Shown: piece after piece, positions 43,339-52,144 of the stretch
Position numbering within the stretch: position 1 is the first letter of the stretch
How the letters are laid out: every line of letters begins with the position of its first letter
NCBI RefSeq assembly: GCF_004217555.1
Contig: NZ_SHKW01000001.1
Coordinates: 3,844,001-3,908,000, forward strand
Origin: Edaphobacter modestus
Lineage (GTDB): Bacteria; Acidobacteriota; Terriglobia; Terriglobales; Acidobacteriaceae
Direction of reading: 5' to 3'
Length of the DNA stretch: 64,000 bases
Made by a program: the position numbers and the translations under genes
The notes under the pieces: model-generated
What the model saw: only the letters and a program-made list of their open reading frames with translations
The model's database searches: none
What the model was told of the DNA's origin: nothing

Positions 43339-44628
43339 TTAACAAAACCTTGTTCTGCGCCACAGGCTCCAGCCGCCCGCTACAAGGCTGACGACAAGAA
43401 CCACGCCGAGCCCGGCGACCCACCGCATATCCATCTCCAGCGGAGGAACAACCGCCTGCGCGCCCAGCCACAGGAAGACGCCGGTCGCCGCCGCTACAAT
43501 CGCGTAGTCCCACCAGCGCCGTCGCTCATCGCGGCCGCCAAACTCGTCCCCGGCCTGTGCCGCCAGCGTGCGGTTGTAGTCCAGCCCATAGCGCTCGCAC
43601 TCCCGTAACACCGCCTCGTTGTTCGAGGTGTGCTCTCGTGCTGAAGCCACAGCCGTCCCAATCGCCAGCGCGCCCAGGATCATGATCAACGATCCGGCGA
43701 TGACCAGCAGACGATGGCGCGTATCTGCCCCGGCAAGTTCGCCGAAGACCAGCGCGCCCCACGCCAGCCCCCACAGCTGGTTCGTGTTCGACAGAGGAAT
43801 GCCACGTCCGATCCCCAGATACTTCGCGGCGAACTGCTGGAACAGATCGCCGATCACCCACACAAACCCGCCCAGAAATAGCCAGAAAACCAGCCCTGGC
43901 TGGTGGAGCAAGGCGAATGCAGGCGAGTGCAGGCCGCCGTCCAGAGCGAGCGTCAGGCCCAGCACTGTGCCCAGCTCACCGACGGTAAACGCTGTGACGA
44001 ACGAGAGCGGGTTCATCCCGCTGATGTATGCCTTGCGGTAGGGAACATACATCGTCCCCCACATCAGGCTCGCGCCTGCAGCCGCCAGGATGCCCCGTAC
44101 GGCGTGCTGTCCCGCAGCCGTCTGACCGTGGATCGTGCTGAACCCCAGCATCACCGCAGCGATGACAATGGCCACGCTTCCCAGTACCACCTTGCTGATG
44201 TTACCTGCGTTCGCCCCTTCGAGCTCTTTGAACAGCACGCGTCCCCAGAAGAGCCCGATCAGAGAGTTTGCATTCCACAAAGGAAAAGCGACCGCCAGCC
44301 CGACGTCGCGGATCGCGAAGACGGTCAGGGTGTTCGCTACCGCCCACAAGGCTCCGGCCAGCAACGCCCACACAATCAGGTGCTTCTTTTCCATCAGGTC
44401 GGTGAAGACGTATCCGGTGCCCTTCAAAAGCGTAGGAAAGGTCCACCGCGCCGTGAAGACTCCCGCGACCATGCATAGGGAGACGGCAAACGGGGAGAGC
44501 CCCGTGTTCACCAGCTTCGTAGGCGCCTCGGCCGCCCCCAGCCAGACACCGGCGGTCAATCCGCAGATAACGCCCAGCCCGTGCAGCGACAGGCCATGCT
44601 GCTTTGCCTTCTCAACCACGTTTGCCAC
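43339..44628 (-). CDS. GRP/RhaT-like sugar transporter with C-terminal extension
   Basis: 429 residues from GTG 44628, which has GAGGAG 5 bp upstream. About ten TM helices of the drug/metabolite superfamily type with the GRP pattern ('VICGLTAGVWLGAAEAPTKL', 'FPLWNANSLIGLFWGRVLFK', 'LMWGTMYVPYRKAY', 'LSNTNQLWGLAWGALVFGEL'). A cytoplasmic stretch of about 60 residues and two further helices end the protein. Known relatives move rhamnose, glucose or ribose; here inositol or a uronate is possible given the shared operator with the inositol oxygenase. A 41-residue membrane peptide precedes it and LacI follows. Confidence 0.83.
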   Translation of the reverse strand: MANVVEKAKQHGLSLHGLGVICGLTAGVWLGAAEAPTKLVNTGLSPFAVSLCMVAGVFTARWTFPTLLKGTGYVFTDLMEKKHLIVWALLAGALWAVANTLTVFAIRDVGLAVAFPLWNANSLIGLFWGRVLFKELEGANAGNISKVVLGSVAIVIAAVMLGFSTIHGQTAAGQHAVRGILAAAGASLMWGTMYVPYRKAYISGMNPLSFVTAFTVGELGTVLGLTLALDGGLHSPAFALLHQPGLVFWLFLGGFVWVIGDLFQQFAAKYLGIGRGIPLSNTNQLWGLAWGALVFGELAGADTRHRLLVIAGSLIMILGALAIGTAVASAREHTSNNEAVLRECERYGLDYNRTLAAQAGDEFGGRDERRRWWDYAIVAAATGVFLWLGAQAVVPPLEMDMRWVAGLGVVLVVSLVAGGWSLWRRTRFC

Positions 44629-44642
44629 CAGCTCTCCTCATC

Positions 44643-44768
44643 TCAATGCAGGACTACCAGCAGCACCACGCCTGCCAGCAGAACGAAAAACGGTACCAGA
44701 AAGTGGCTATCGGTAAGGATAGTCTTCGTTGCACGAGCCAAACCGGTGCGATCGTCTATTGTTTTCAT
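44643..44768 (-). CDS. Small single-TM protein preceding the GRP transporter
   Basis: 41 codons, ATG 44768 to TGA 44643. A polar N-terminus (MKTIDDRTGLARATKTILTD) is followed by one C-terminal helix (FLVPFFVLLAGVVLLVVL). Its stop is 14 bp before the transporter start, and its start is just below the promoter and the LacI-type operator. A weak GGATAAGAG ribosome site is present. Small membrane proteins that accompany transporters are known, so an accessory role is plausible. Without homologues it remains a prediction. Confidence 0.5.
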   Translation of the reverse strand: MKTIDDRTGLARATKTILTDSHFLVPFFVLLAGVVLLVVLH

Positions 44769-44777
44769 GCTCTTATC

Positions 44778-44791
44778 CGTAAGCGGTAACT
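44778..44791. promoter_or_regulatory. LacI-type operator of the transporter operon
   Basis: CGTAAGCGGTAACT matches the inositol oxygenase operator in 12 of 14 positions. It lies between the promoter (44801-44829) and ATG 44768, at about +3 to +16, where a repressor blocks initiation. Confidence 0.6.
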
Positions 44792-44800
44792 CCGGGCTAA

Positions 44801-44829
44801 ACCCTATAGACCGTTGCTGGCGCTGTCAA
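44801..44829 (-). promoter_or_regulatory. Promoter of the small protein-transporter-LacI operon
   Basis: On the minus strand a perfect TTGACA (44824-44829), 17-bp spacer, TAGGGT (44801-44806); TATAGG at 15-bp spacing is an alternative -10. Confidence 0.55.
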
Positions 44830-44912
44830 CCGAAAGAATGGTTTCTCCTGCTCCCAGCATCCCACAAAAAATCCTCATAACCGCAGCCATATTTCCTTGT
44901 CTAATGCGCTGA

Positions 44913-45485
44913 ATGGAAGTCAACGACCACGCGATCGTCCGGGAGGTACTGGCCGGAGACAAAGACGCTTATGGCAGGCTCGTCGCTCGCCATAGTCAAA
45001 ACGTCTTCCGCGTCGCCTTCCGTATTACCGGCGACGAGGCGGACGCCGACGAGGTCGTGCAGGAGGCTTTCCTTCGCGGCTATCAGCGGCTTCAGAGCTT
45101 CGAGTCACGATCGGAATTTGGAACCTGGATCTACCGCATCGCCGTAAATTGCGCACTCAATATGATCAACAAACACAAAGTCGAAGCAACGTACCAGATC
45201 GGTGAAGAGACCGACCCCTCGCAACAGCAGGTGCAGGTCGCCGACACCTCCGCCGGTCCTGAGCGCACCTTGCTCAGCCGCGAGATCGAGTCTCTTCAGG
45301 CTGCCGCGATGCGAAATCTCACCGCGACCGAACGGACCGCCTTCATCCTCCGCCACGTGGAAGATCGCACTACTACTGAGATCGCCACTGCGCTCGAGAT
45401 CGCTCCTAACGCCGCAAAGCAGGCCGTCTTTCGCGCTGTACAGAAGCTGCGCCGCAGCCTCGCTCCACTCCGGGTGAACCCATGA
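44913..45485 (+). CDS. ECF-type RNA polymerase sigma factor
   Basis: 190 residues. Region 2 ('FRITGDEADADEVVQEAFLR', 'FGTWIYRIAVNCALNMINKH') and region 4 ('LTATERTAFILRHVEDRTTT', 'IAPNAAKQAVFRAVQKLR') are both present, the RpoE-like layout. It starts at ATG 44913 with a poor ribosome site. Its stop overlaps the start of the zinc-finger anti-sigma gene (ATGA). ECF sigmas of this kind usually direct their own operon, here anti-sigma plus two HEAT-repeat proteins. Confidence 0.93.
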   Translation: MEVNDHAIVREVLAGDKDAYGRLVARHSQNVFRVAFRITGDEADADEVVQEAFLRGYQRLQSFESRSEFGTWIYRIAVNCALNMINKHKVEATYQIGEETDPSQQQVQVADTSAGPERTLLSREIESLQAAAMRNLTATERTAFILRHVEDRTTTEIATALEIAPNAAKQAVFRAVQKLRRSLAPLRVNP

Positions 45486-46273
45486 AGCACTTGAACGAAG
45501 AACAGCTCATCAACTACTACTACGGCGAATCCGAAGCGGCCGCCGCTATCGACACGCACCTGCGCGAATGCAGGGACTGCGCAAAGGAATACGCCGCACT
45601 TACAAACGATCTCTCGGCCATCGCGCCTTCTCCAACTCCAATCCGTGATGCCGATTACGGAGCACAGGTATGGCAGTCCATACGGAGCTCCGTGCCTGTC
45701 TATGAGGCTCCGCGAAAGAGACACAGTTGGTTCGCGCTTCATCCCATGCTTAATTCCTGGAGCAGCGGTCTTGCCGTTGCCGCCGCTTGTGTGCTCATCG
45801 CTGCGGCATTCTTTGCGGGGCGGCAATGGGAGCACCGCAACGGACCGTCTCCCATAGCCAACAACGGAAGCGGCGATCAAGGGCGACAGCGCGTGGTGCT
45901 CGTAGTTCTCAGCGACCACCTCGACCGCTCCGAACGCCTGCTTGTGGAACTAAAACACGCCGGGCCGTCCACGGAATCTCCTCTGCGGGCCGAAGCGCGT
46001 GACCTGCTCTCGGCGAATCGCCTCTACCGCGAGAGCGTGAAGCAGGCAGGCGATCCTGCGCTCTCCTCTGCGCTCGATCACCTGGAGCGCGTGCTGATTG
46101 AAGTTTCGAACGAGCCTGCCGGTCTCTCGCAGGCAAAGCTCGATGAACTACAGAAAGAGATGAATACCGACGGCCTCCTCTTCGAAGTTCGCGTTCTCCG
46201 CTCCCGGGTGCAGGAGGATGTCGATCAGAAGGGGAACACCGCGGCAGCAGGGAAAGGGGTCTCCATCTTATGA
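45482..46273 (+). CDS. Zinc-finger anti-sigma factor, membrane-anchored
   Basis: 263 residues. The ZAS motif H26-x3-C30-x2-C33 ('HLRECRDC') should hold zinc and bind the sigma factor. One TM helix lies at about 97-113 ('LAVAAACVLIAAAFFAG') and an extracytoplasmic helical domain follows ('VLVVLSDHLDRSERLLVELK', 'ALDHLERVLIEVSN'). It overlaps the sigma gene by 4 bp at its start and the HEAT gene by 4 bp at its end, so the three are translationally coupled. Confidence 0.88.
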   Translation: MKHLNEEQLINYYYGESEAAAAIDTHLRECRDCAKEYAALTNDLSAIAPSPTPIRDADYGAQVWQSIRSSVPVYEAPRKRHSWFALHPMLNSWSSGLAVAAACVLIAAAFFAGRQWEHRNGPSPIANNGSGDQGRQRVVLVVLSDHLDRSERLLVELKHAGPSTESPLRAEARDLLSANRLYRESVKQAGDPALSSALDHLERVLIEVSNEPAGLSQAKLDELQKEMNTDGLLFEVRVLRSRVQEDVDQKGNTAAAGKGVSIL

Positions 46274-47517
46274 ACGCTAAACTTATCTTCCCGGTCGCAC
46301 TTCTGGCGTCCACACTTTTTGCACCCGCAGCAATCTGCCTGGAGCCGGTCGTCTTCGCAGAGGCCAATCCTCTCATCGAGATGCCTGCCGACGATCGTGG
46401 CAATAATCCCTACGCCGACGGCACGCGCGCCATCAACGAGGGCCGATGGTCCGACGCCGAGGCAATCTTCGCAAAGATAGCTGCTCAGCACGGAGACCGC
46501 TCTGACGCTGCGCTCTACTGGAAGGCCTATGCGCAAAACAAGGAAGGCCAGCAGGGCCGTGCGCTCGAGACCTGCGCCGACCTCGGCCATACTTACCCGC
46601 AGAGCCGCTGGACCTCGGAGTGCGACGCGCTTCGCATCGAGATTCGTGGCCGGAGCGGACAGCCGGTCTCGCCGCAGTCGACGGGCGATGACGAATTGAA
46701 ATTGCTGGCACTCAACGCTCTGATGCAGCAGGATGAAGCTCGGGCCATGCCGGCCATTCAGCAGATCCTCAACGGCAATGGCTCGGAGAAGCTCAAGGAA
46801 CGTGCTCTCTTCGTGTTGGCGAACAGCAACTCGCCTGAGGCTCAAAACCTGATCGGACAGATTGCGCGTGGCCAGTCGAATCCTGCGCTGCAGATTCGGG
46901 CGGTTCGTATGTACGCCGCTATCAAAGGCAAGCAGTCGGCTGCAACGCTTGCGGATGTCTATCAACACACGGCAGACGAAGCCGTAAAGCGCGCCATTCT
47001 TCAGTCGTACCTGGTCGCCGGCTCACCGGACAAGCTGGTCGAGGCGGCACGCAGCGAACAGAACCCCGTGCTCTCGAAGACCGCAGTCCAGACCCTTGGA
47101 GCCATGGCCGCCGTCTCAGCGCTGTCGCAGCTCTACCACGACACGAAAGATACACAGATCAAGTCCGCGATCATCGGGGCGCTGGTGGCTTCGGGGCCGA
47201 GAGGCGTCGAGACGCTCAGTGAGATCGTGAAGACCGAGCAGGATCCCGAACTTCGCCGTAAGGCCATCCGCAATCTCGGAGTGACTGGTGGCCCAGCCGT
47301 AGCCCCGACGCTGGTGGCAACTTATCAGAGCAGCCCCGATTCGGAATCGAAGAGGGCTGCCGTCGAAGGACTCTTTCTCTCCGGCGACGCGCACGATCTC
47401 ATCGCTCTCGCTCGTGCTGAGAAGAACCCCGAGCTCAAACAGGCAATCGTCTCCAAGCTGAGCATCATGCACAACAAGGAAGCCACCGACTACATGATGG
47501 AGATCCTCAACAAGTAG
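46270..47517 (+). CDS. Secreted TPR/HEAT-repeat protein
   Basis: 415 residues with signal peptide (NAKLIFPVALLASTLFAPAA). Residues about 45-125 form a TPR-like part ('GRWSDAEAIFAKIAAQHGDR', 'ALYWKAYAQNKEGQQGRALE'). From about 145 on, HEAT-type helical repeats recur every ~30 residues ('NPALQIRAVRMYAAIKG', 'EQDPELRRKAIRNLGVTGG', 'EKNPELKQAIVSKLSIM'). Such proteins are protein-binding scaffolds. It starts in the anti-sigma stop (ATGA overlap) and is the third gene of the ECF operon; a periplasmic partner of the anti-sigma is a possible role. Confidence 0.83.
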   Translation: MNAKLIFPVALLASTLFAPAAICLEPVVFAEANPLIEMPADDRGNNPYADGTRAINEGRWSDAEAIFAKIAAQHGDRSDAALYWKAYAQNKEGQQGRALETCADLGHTYPQSRWTSECDALRIEIRGRSGQPVSPQSTGDDELKLLALNALMQQDEARAMPAIQQILNGNGSEKLKERALFVLANSNSPEAQNLIGQIARGQSNPALQIRAVRMYAAIKGKQSAATLADVYQHTADEAVKRAILQSYLVAGSPDKLVEAARSEQNPVLSKTAVQTLGAMAAVSALSQLYHDTKDTQIKSAIIGALVASGPRGVETLSEIVKTEQDPELRRKAIRNLGVTGGPAVAPTLVATYQSSPDSESKRAAVEGLFLSGDAHDLIALARAEKNPELKQAIVSKLSIMHNKEATDYMMEILNK

Positions 47518-47545
47518 CAACGTCCCCAAAAGGAGGGTACGTCCC

Positions 47546-48601
47546 GTGAATAGCCATCTCGCTATTGCTCTCGTCCTCAGTGCGTCTGCCGTCGCCTTCT
47601 CGGGTCAGCAGCCGCGCATCTCCAACACGCAGCTGAACACTGAGCCGGTAGGCCCAGGACTGTCCGCGACGGTGACGCGATTTCAGCACTCCAACCAGCA
47701 GCTATGGATTGGATATGAAGTGCCAGCTCTTCCACGAAACCATTCATCTTCATGCGGCGATTCATACGGATCATCGTCTGACGATGGATGCTGCGGTGAA
47801 GTTCAGCTCGAGGGTTCGCGAGACAATGTGACCGACACCGCTCAGAAGACCGAGCCGGGCAGGATGTATGTTCTGCTTCGTCTCGATCACGGTTCTGTAA
47901 ACAAAGTGCGGTCCACGAACGTAGGTTGTCGGATGAATGCCGGCGGCGTCCCCTTCACCTGGCTCACGGGCGTACAACCGGAGGACAGCGTCCACTTCCT
48001 CGCTCAGCTCGCCGGCCAGTCCACGACGGAGAATCGCGTCGGTGAGGGCGCGCTGGCTACTCTGGCGCAACATGCAACTCCTGTCGCAACCACCGAACTT
48101 GCGACACTCGCGAGCCCGCCAAGCTCCACCCGTCTGCGCGAGAAGGCCGCATTCTGGCTTGGAGCCGAGCGTGGCCACGAAGGCCTGCTTGCTCTCGAAA
48201 AGCTCGTTCGCAGCGAGCAGGACCCAAAGCTTCGTGAGAAGCTCGCATTTGATCTCTCCATCAATCACGATCCTGCAGCAACGGACGATCTGCTGGCACT
48301 TGCAAAGTCCGACACCAATCCCGGCGTCCGCAGTCAGGCAATCTTCTGGCTCGCCCAGAAGGCGGGAAAGAAGGCAGGCGCGGCTCTTACCAATGCTATC
48401 GAGAACGACCCCGACCAGCAGGTCAAGAAGAAAGCGGTGTTCGCGCTCAGCCAGCTCCCCAAAGACGAAGGCATTCCGCAGCTCATTCATGTCGCTCAGA
48501 CGAACACAAACCCAGCGGTTCGTAAGGACGCCTTCTTCTGGCTCGGCCAGTCCGGCGATCCGCGCGCACTTTCCTATCTCGAATCCGTTCTCAAGCAATA
48601 A
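47546..48601 (+). CDS. Secreted HEAT-repeat protein
   Basis: 351 residues from GTG 47546 with a short signal (SHLAIALVLSASAVAFSGQ) and AAAGGAGG upstream. The N-terminal ~130 residues are a distinct domain with cysteines ('SSSDDGCCGEVQLEG', 'STNVGCRMNAG'). From about 155 come HEAT repeats ('EQDPKLREKLAFDLSI', 'DTNPGVRSQAIFWLAQKAG', 'DPDQQVKKKAVFALSQLPKD', 'NTNPAVRKDAFFWLGQSGD'). It is the fourth gene of the ECF operon. The repeated 'FWLGQ' helices are more regular than in the preceding protein. Confidence 0.83.
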   Translation: MNSHLAIALVLSASAVAFSGQQPRISNTQLNTEPVGPGLSATVTRFQHSNQQLWIGYEVPALPRNHSSSCGDSYGSSSDDGCCGEVQLEGSRDNVTDTAQKTEPGRMYVLLRLDHGSVNKVRSTNVGCRMNAGGVPFTWLTGVQPEDSVHFLAQLAGQSTTENRVGEGALATLAQHATPVATTELATLASPPSSTRLREKAAFWLGAERGHEGLLALEKLVRSEQDPKLREKLAFDLSINHDPAATDDLLALAKSDTNPGVRSQAIFWLAQKAGKKAGAALTNAIENDPDQQVKKKAVFALSQLPKDEGIPQLIHVAQTNTNPAVRKDAFFWLGQSGDPRALSYLESVLKQ

Positions 48602-48619
48602 ATCCGACCAGATCCGCAA

Positions 48620-48658
48620 GCACTTGCCCTCGCCCTCCCACGCGGAGGGCGAAAGTGC
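48620..48658 (+). terminator. Strong stem-loop after the HEAT-repeat operon
   Basis: Outer arms GCACTT/AAGTGC and inner arms CGCCCTCC/GGAGGGCG around loop CACG, 20 bp after the stop. There is no U-tract, so it may stabilise a 3' end or attenuate rather than terminate. Confidence 0.5.
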
Positions 48659-48740
48659 GTTAGACTCCCACTGTTCAGGCTTGCCGCTAAACCTCGTCGA
48701 AAAACCGACGCCGAACAGTCCAACAAGGAGCCGTACCCCG

Positions 48741-51700
48741 TTGATCCTCCCTCTCCGCCTTCCTGCGCTGCGCACCACGGTAAAAGCACTGCTTGCCTTA
48801 ACTCTTTTTGCCTCGCCCTCCCTCCACGCACAGTCGGCAAAAGAGGTCTCCGACATTCTGCAAACGTTGTCCCCGCAGTCTCAGAAGACTCTCGAGCGCC
48901 TCTCCACGTTCGACAATCTTCCCGGAGATGAGTGGCGTTACCACGTAGGCGATCTGGCGCACGGCGAAGACCCCGCGCTCAACGATTCTTCCTGGCCCGA
49001 GGCCAAACCGCACAGCAAGGCTCCGGTCGAGGCCGTCTGGTATCGCCGCCTGGTCGAGGTGCCGAAGACTCTCAATGGTTACGATCTCACCGGCTCGCGC
49101 ATCTGGTTTCAGTTCCGCGCCAACGCCAACGGCCCCGTCCCCGAGATTGTTTACTTCAACGGACGGCGTGTCGCACTCGGCGATGATCTGGAGCCCATCG
49201 TCCTCTTCGATCAGGCCAAGCCAGGCGACAAAATTCTCGTAGCCGTGAAGCTGCTCCAGACCGTCGATACCAAGAACTTCGCATCTGTCTCCACACGCAT
49301 CGAATTCGCCAAGGGACGCCCGAATCCCTCCGACCTGAGACTCGAGTTCCTTTCGACCGCCGTACTTCTGCCCTCGCTCTCGCAGCAGACGAAGCAGGAC
49401 ATGGCTACGCTCGAGCAGTCCATCGCTGCCGTAGATCTCTCTGCGCTCGACTCCAACAATCAGCCGAAGTTCGACTCCTCGCTCGATACTGCCCGCCAAA
49501 AACTCGAAACGCTTAAGCCAACTCTTCAGCAGGCGACCATCCATCTCACCGGCAACTCGCACATCGATGCTGCGTGGCTTTGGCCCGTCTCCGAGACTGT
49601 CGATGCCGTCAAGCGCACCTTCTCCACCGCGCTGCAGCTGATGAACGAGTATCCGGACTATACCTACACCCAGTCCGCCGCTGCCTACAACGAGTGGATG
49701 GCGACGAAGTATCCCACCATCAACAACGAGATCAAGAAGCGCATCAAGGAAGGCCGCTGGGAGATAGTCGGCGGCATGTGGGTCGAGCCCGATCTCAACA
49801 TGCCCGATGGCGAATCGCAGGTCCGCTCGCTGCTCATCGGCAAGCGCTGGTTCCAGAAAGAGTACGGCGTCGACGTCCGCATCGGCTGGAACCCCGACTC
49901 CTTCGGCTACAACTGGCAGCTGCCGCAGATCTACAAGCGTTCCGGCATGGACTACTTCGTCACCCAGAAGATGACCTGGAACGATACCAACCAGATGCCC
50001 TTCAAGCTCTTCTGGTGGGAGTCACCTGACGGCAGCAAGGTCCTCACCTACTTCCCGCACGACTACGCAAATAACAACCTCAACCCCGTACGCCTCTCCG
50101 CTGATCTCGCTGTCGCTCGCCAGCGTTCTCCCGGCATGGAGCAGATGATGGATCTCTACGGCGTTGGCGACCACGGTGGCGGACCCACCCGCGCCATGCT
50201 CGATGAAGGCAACCACTGGGCGAAGGACGGCATGATCGTTCCCAAGCTGAAGTTCGGCACGGCGCAGAGCTACTTCACCGACATCGAGCAAAAGGTCTCG
50301 TCCAACTCACCCACATGGGATTACACCTCCATCGCCAAGGGCTACAATGCTCCCACGCCTGACACCGGCAAGATCGGTATTCCCACCTGGAACGACGAGA
50401 TGTATCTCGAATATCACCGTGGAGTGTTTACCACGCAGGCCCAACACAAGCGCAACATGCGCGAGAGCGAAGAGCAGACCATCAACGCCGAGAAGTACGC
50501 CTCCCTCGCATGGCTCAACGGGAACGCCTATCCCAACGATCAGTTCACGGATGCGTGGAAGAAGATCGCCTTCAACGGCTTCCACGATCTTGCCGCCGGC
50601 TCCGGCATCGGCGTTATCTACAAAGAAGCCCAGGCCGAGTTCGACCAGGTGCGGCTTGAGACCAACGAGATCTCCGCTAATTCACTCCATACCCTCGCCG
50701 CAAACGTAAATACCAAGGCCGCAGGCGATGTCCCTGTTCTTGTCTTCAACCCGCTCGCATGGTCGCATACCGGCGTAACGACGGTGGACGTGCAGATGCC
50801 CAATGCTTCCAGCAACGGGATCTCACTGCTCGACGAGCACAACAAGGTGGTGCCGGCGAAGTTGCTTTCCAGCGATGCCAAGAACGGAAGCTACAAACTG
50901 CTGGTTCAGGCGCACGATGTTCCATCGCTCGGGTATCAGGTGTTGCATGCTGTGGCTGGCGAGAAGTCTTTCAAAACCGACCTGAAGGCCAGCGGCACAA
51001 CGATCGAGAACGAATTCCTTCGCCTCGAAGTTGATTCCAATACAGGATGCATCACCAGCCTCTATGACAAGAAGGCCAAATTCGAATCTCTTGCTAAGGG
51101 TTCATGCGGTAATCAATTGCAGACCTTTGCCGATCTTCCCAAGAACTACGATGCCTGGAACATCGATCCCGGCACACTCGACCACATGACTCCCATCGAT
51201 AAGGTCGACTCCGTCGAGCTGGTTGAGAAGGGGCCGATGCGCGCAGTCATCCGTGTAACCCGTACCTGGCAGAGTTCGAAGTTCGTTCAGGACATCCAGC
51301 TCTACGCCGATACGGACACAGTCGATGTCATCAACGACATTGACTGGCATGAGAAGCACGTTCTGCTCAAGGCAGCCTTCGCCCTCGCTGCGTCCGGGCC
51401 CATGGCGACCTACGAGATCCCCTACGGAACCATCGAGCGTCCTACAACTCGCAACAACTCCTGGGAGAAGGCAAGGTTCGAGGTCCCCGCAATGCGCTGG
51501 GCTGATCTTGGCGATTCCAGGCACGGCTTCAGTCTGCTGAACGAGGCGAAGTACGGCTACGATGCCGTCGACAATACGTTGCGGCTTACGTTGCTGCGTT
51601 CCGCCACATGGCCCGATCCCGATGCGGATCAAGGCCGTCAGCACTTCAGCTATGCGCTCTATCCTCACGCCGGAACCTGGAAGCAGGCCCTTACGGAACG

Positions 51701-52055
51701 CCACGGTTACCAGTACAACTACGAGCTTCGCGCTCAACAGGTCGCGCCGCACGCAGGTCCGCTTCCGCTCGAACACTCCTACGCATCGGTCTCGCCGGAG
51801 AACGTCGTTCTCACCGCCGTCAAGAAGGCCGAGGATGATAACGGTCTGATCTTCCGTGTCTTCGAATGGGCGGGTAAGCAGGGCGACGTCACCTTCACGG
51901 TGCCTGCTGGAGCCAGCGCCGCCACCGAGACCAACCTGATGGAGAAGCCTACGGGATCGCCGCTCGCGCTCTCCGGGGATAAGGTGACAGCGCATATCAG
52001 CCCGTACGAGATCCTTTCCATCCGCGTCGACTATCCGCAGCCGTCGAAGCCCTAA
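48741..52055 (+). CDS. GH38 alpha-mannosidase, secreted
   Basis: 1104 residues from TTG 48741, with AAGGAG 10 bp upstream and a signal peptide right after (ALRTTVKALLALTLFASPSL). The GH38 catalytic domain has the zinc site 'GNSHIDAAWLWP', the nucleophile Asp in 'GWNPDSFGYNWQLP' and 'YHRGVFTTQAQHKRNMR'. The middle and C-terminal domains ('LRLEVDSNTGCITSLYDKKA', 'VINDIDWHEKHVLLKAAF') are as in Golgi/lysosomal-type class II enzymes. An N-terminal galactose-binding-like part ('SWPEAKPHSKAPVEAVWYRR') precedes it. It is separated from the ECF operon by a stem-loop and is probably its own unit. It cleaves alpha-mannosides, e.g. of glycoproteins or fungal mannans. Confidence 0.93.
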   Translation: MILPLRLPALRTTVKALLALTLFASPSLHAQSAKEVSDILQTLSPQSQKTLERLSTFDNLPGDEWRYHVGDLAHGEDPALNDSSWPEAKPHSKAPVEAVWYRRLVEVPKTLNGYDLTGSRIWFQFRANANGPVPEIVYFNGRRVALGDDLEPIVLFDQAKPGDKILVAVKLLQTVDTKNFASVSTRIEFAKGRPNPSDLRLEFLSTAVLLPSLSQQTKQDMATLEQSIAAVDLSALDSNNQPKFDSSLDTARQKLETLKPTLQQATIHLTGNSHIDAAWLWPVSETVDAVKRTFSTALQLMNEYPDYTYTQSAAAYNEWMATKYPTINNEIKKRIKEGRWEIVGGMWVEPDLNMPDGESQVRSLLIGKRWFQKEYGVDVRIGWNPDSFGYNWQLPQIYKRSGMDYFVTQKMTWNDTNQMPFKLFWWESPDGSKVLTYFPHDYANNNLNPVRLSADLAVARQRSPGMEQMMDLYGVGDHGGGPTRAMLDEGNHWAKDGMIVPKLKFGTAQSYFTDIEQKVSSNSPTWDYTSIAKGYNAPTPDTGKIGIPTWNDEMYLEYHRGVFTTQAQHKRNMRESEEQTINAEKYASLAWLNGNAYPNDQFTDAWKKIAFNGFHDLAAGSGIGVIYKEAQAEFDQVRLETNEISANSLHTLAANVNTKAAGDVPVLVFNPLAWSHTGVTTVDVQMPNASSNGISLLDEHNKVVPAKLLSSDAKNGSYKLLVQAHDVPSLGYQVLHAVAGEKSFKTDLKASGTTIENEFLRLEVDSNTGCITSLYDKKAKFESLAKGSCGNQLQTFADLPKNYDAWNIDPGTLDHMTPIDKVDSVELVEKGPMRAVIRVTRTWQSSKFVQDIQLYADTDTVDVINDIDWHEKHVLLKAAFALAASGPMATYEIPYGTIERPTTRNNSWEKARFEVPAMRWADLGDSRHGFSLLNEAKYGYDAVDNTLRLTLLRSATWPDPDADQGRQHFSYALYPHAGTWKQALTERHGYQYNYELRAQQVAPHAGPLPLEHSYASVSPENVVLTAVKKAEDDNGLIFRVFEWAGKQGDVTFTVPAGASAATETNLMEKPTGSPLALSGDKVTAHISPYEILSIRVDYPQPSKP

Positions 52056-52074
52056 TCCTTCAAAGAAAACGCGA

Positions 52075-52104
52075 GAGGGCGAGTCGCAAAGGCGACTTGC
52101 CCTC
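52075..52104 (+). terminator. Stem-loop terminator after the alpha-mannosidase
   Basis: A 13-bp stem (GAGGGCGAGTCGC / GCGACTTGCCCTC, one wobble) around loop AAAG, 20 bp after the stop, followed by TT. The U-tract is short. Confidence 0.65.
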
Positions 52105-52144
52105 TTACTCCATAAGCCCTCAACTCGAGACGTAAACTGAAGCA

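Noticed and set aside
47937..48740. A 1372-codon open frame extending the mannosidase far upstream
   Set aside because: It overlaps the HEAT-repeat gene in another frame, its extra residues are Ser/Arg/Pro-rich low-complexity, and TTG 48741 has both a ribosome site and a signal peptide.
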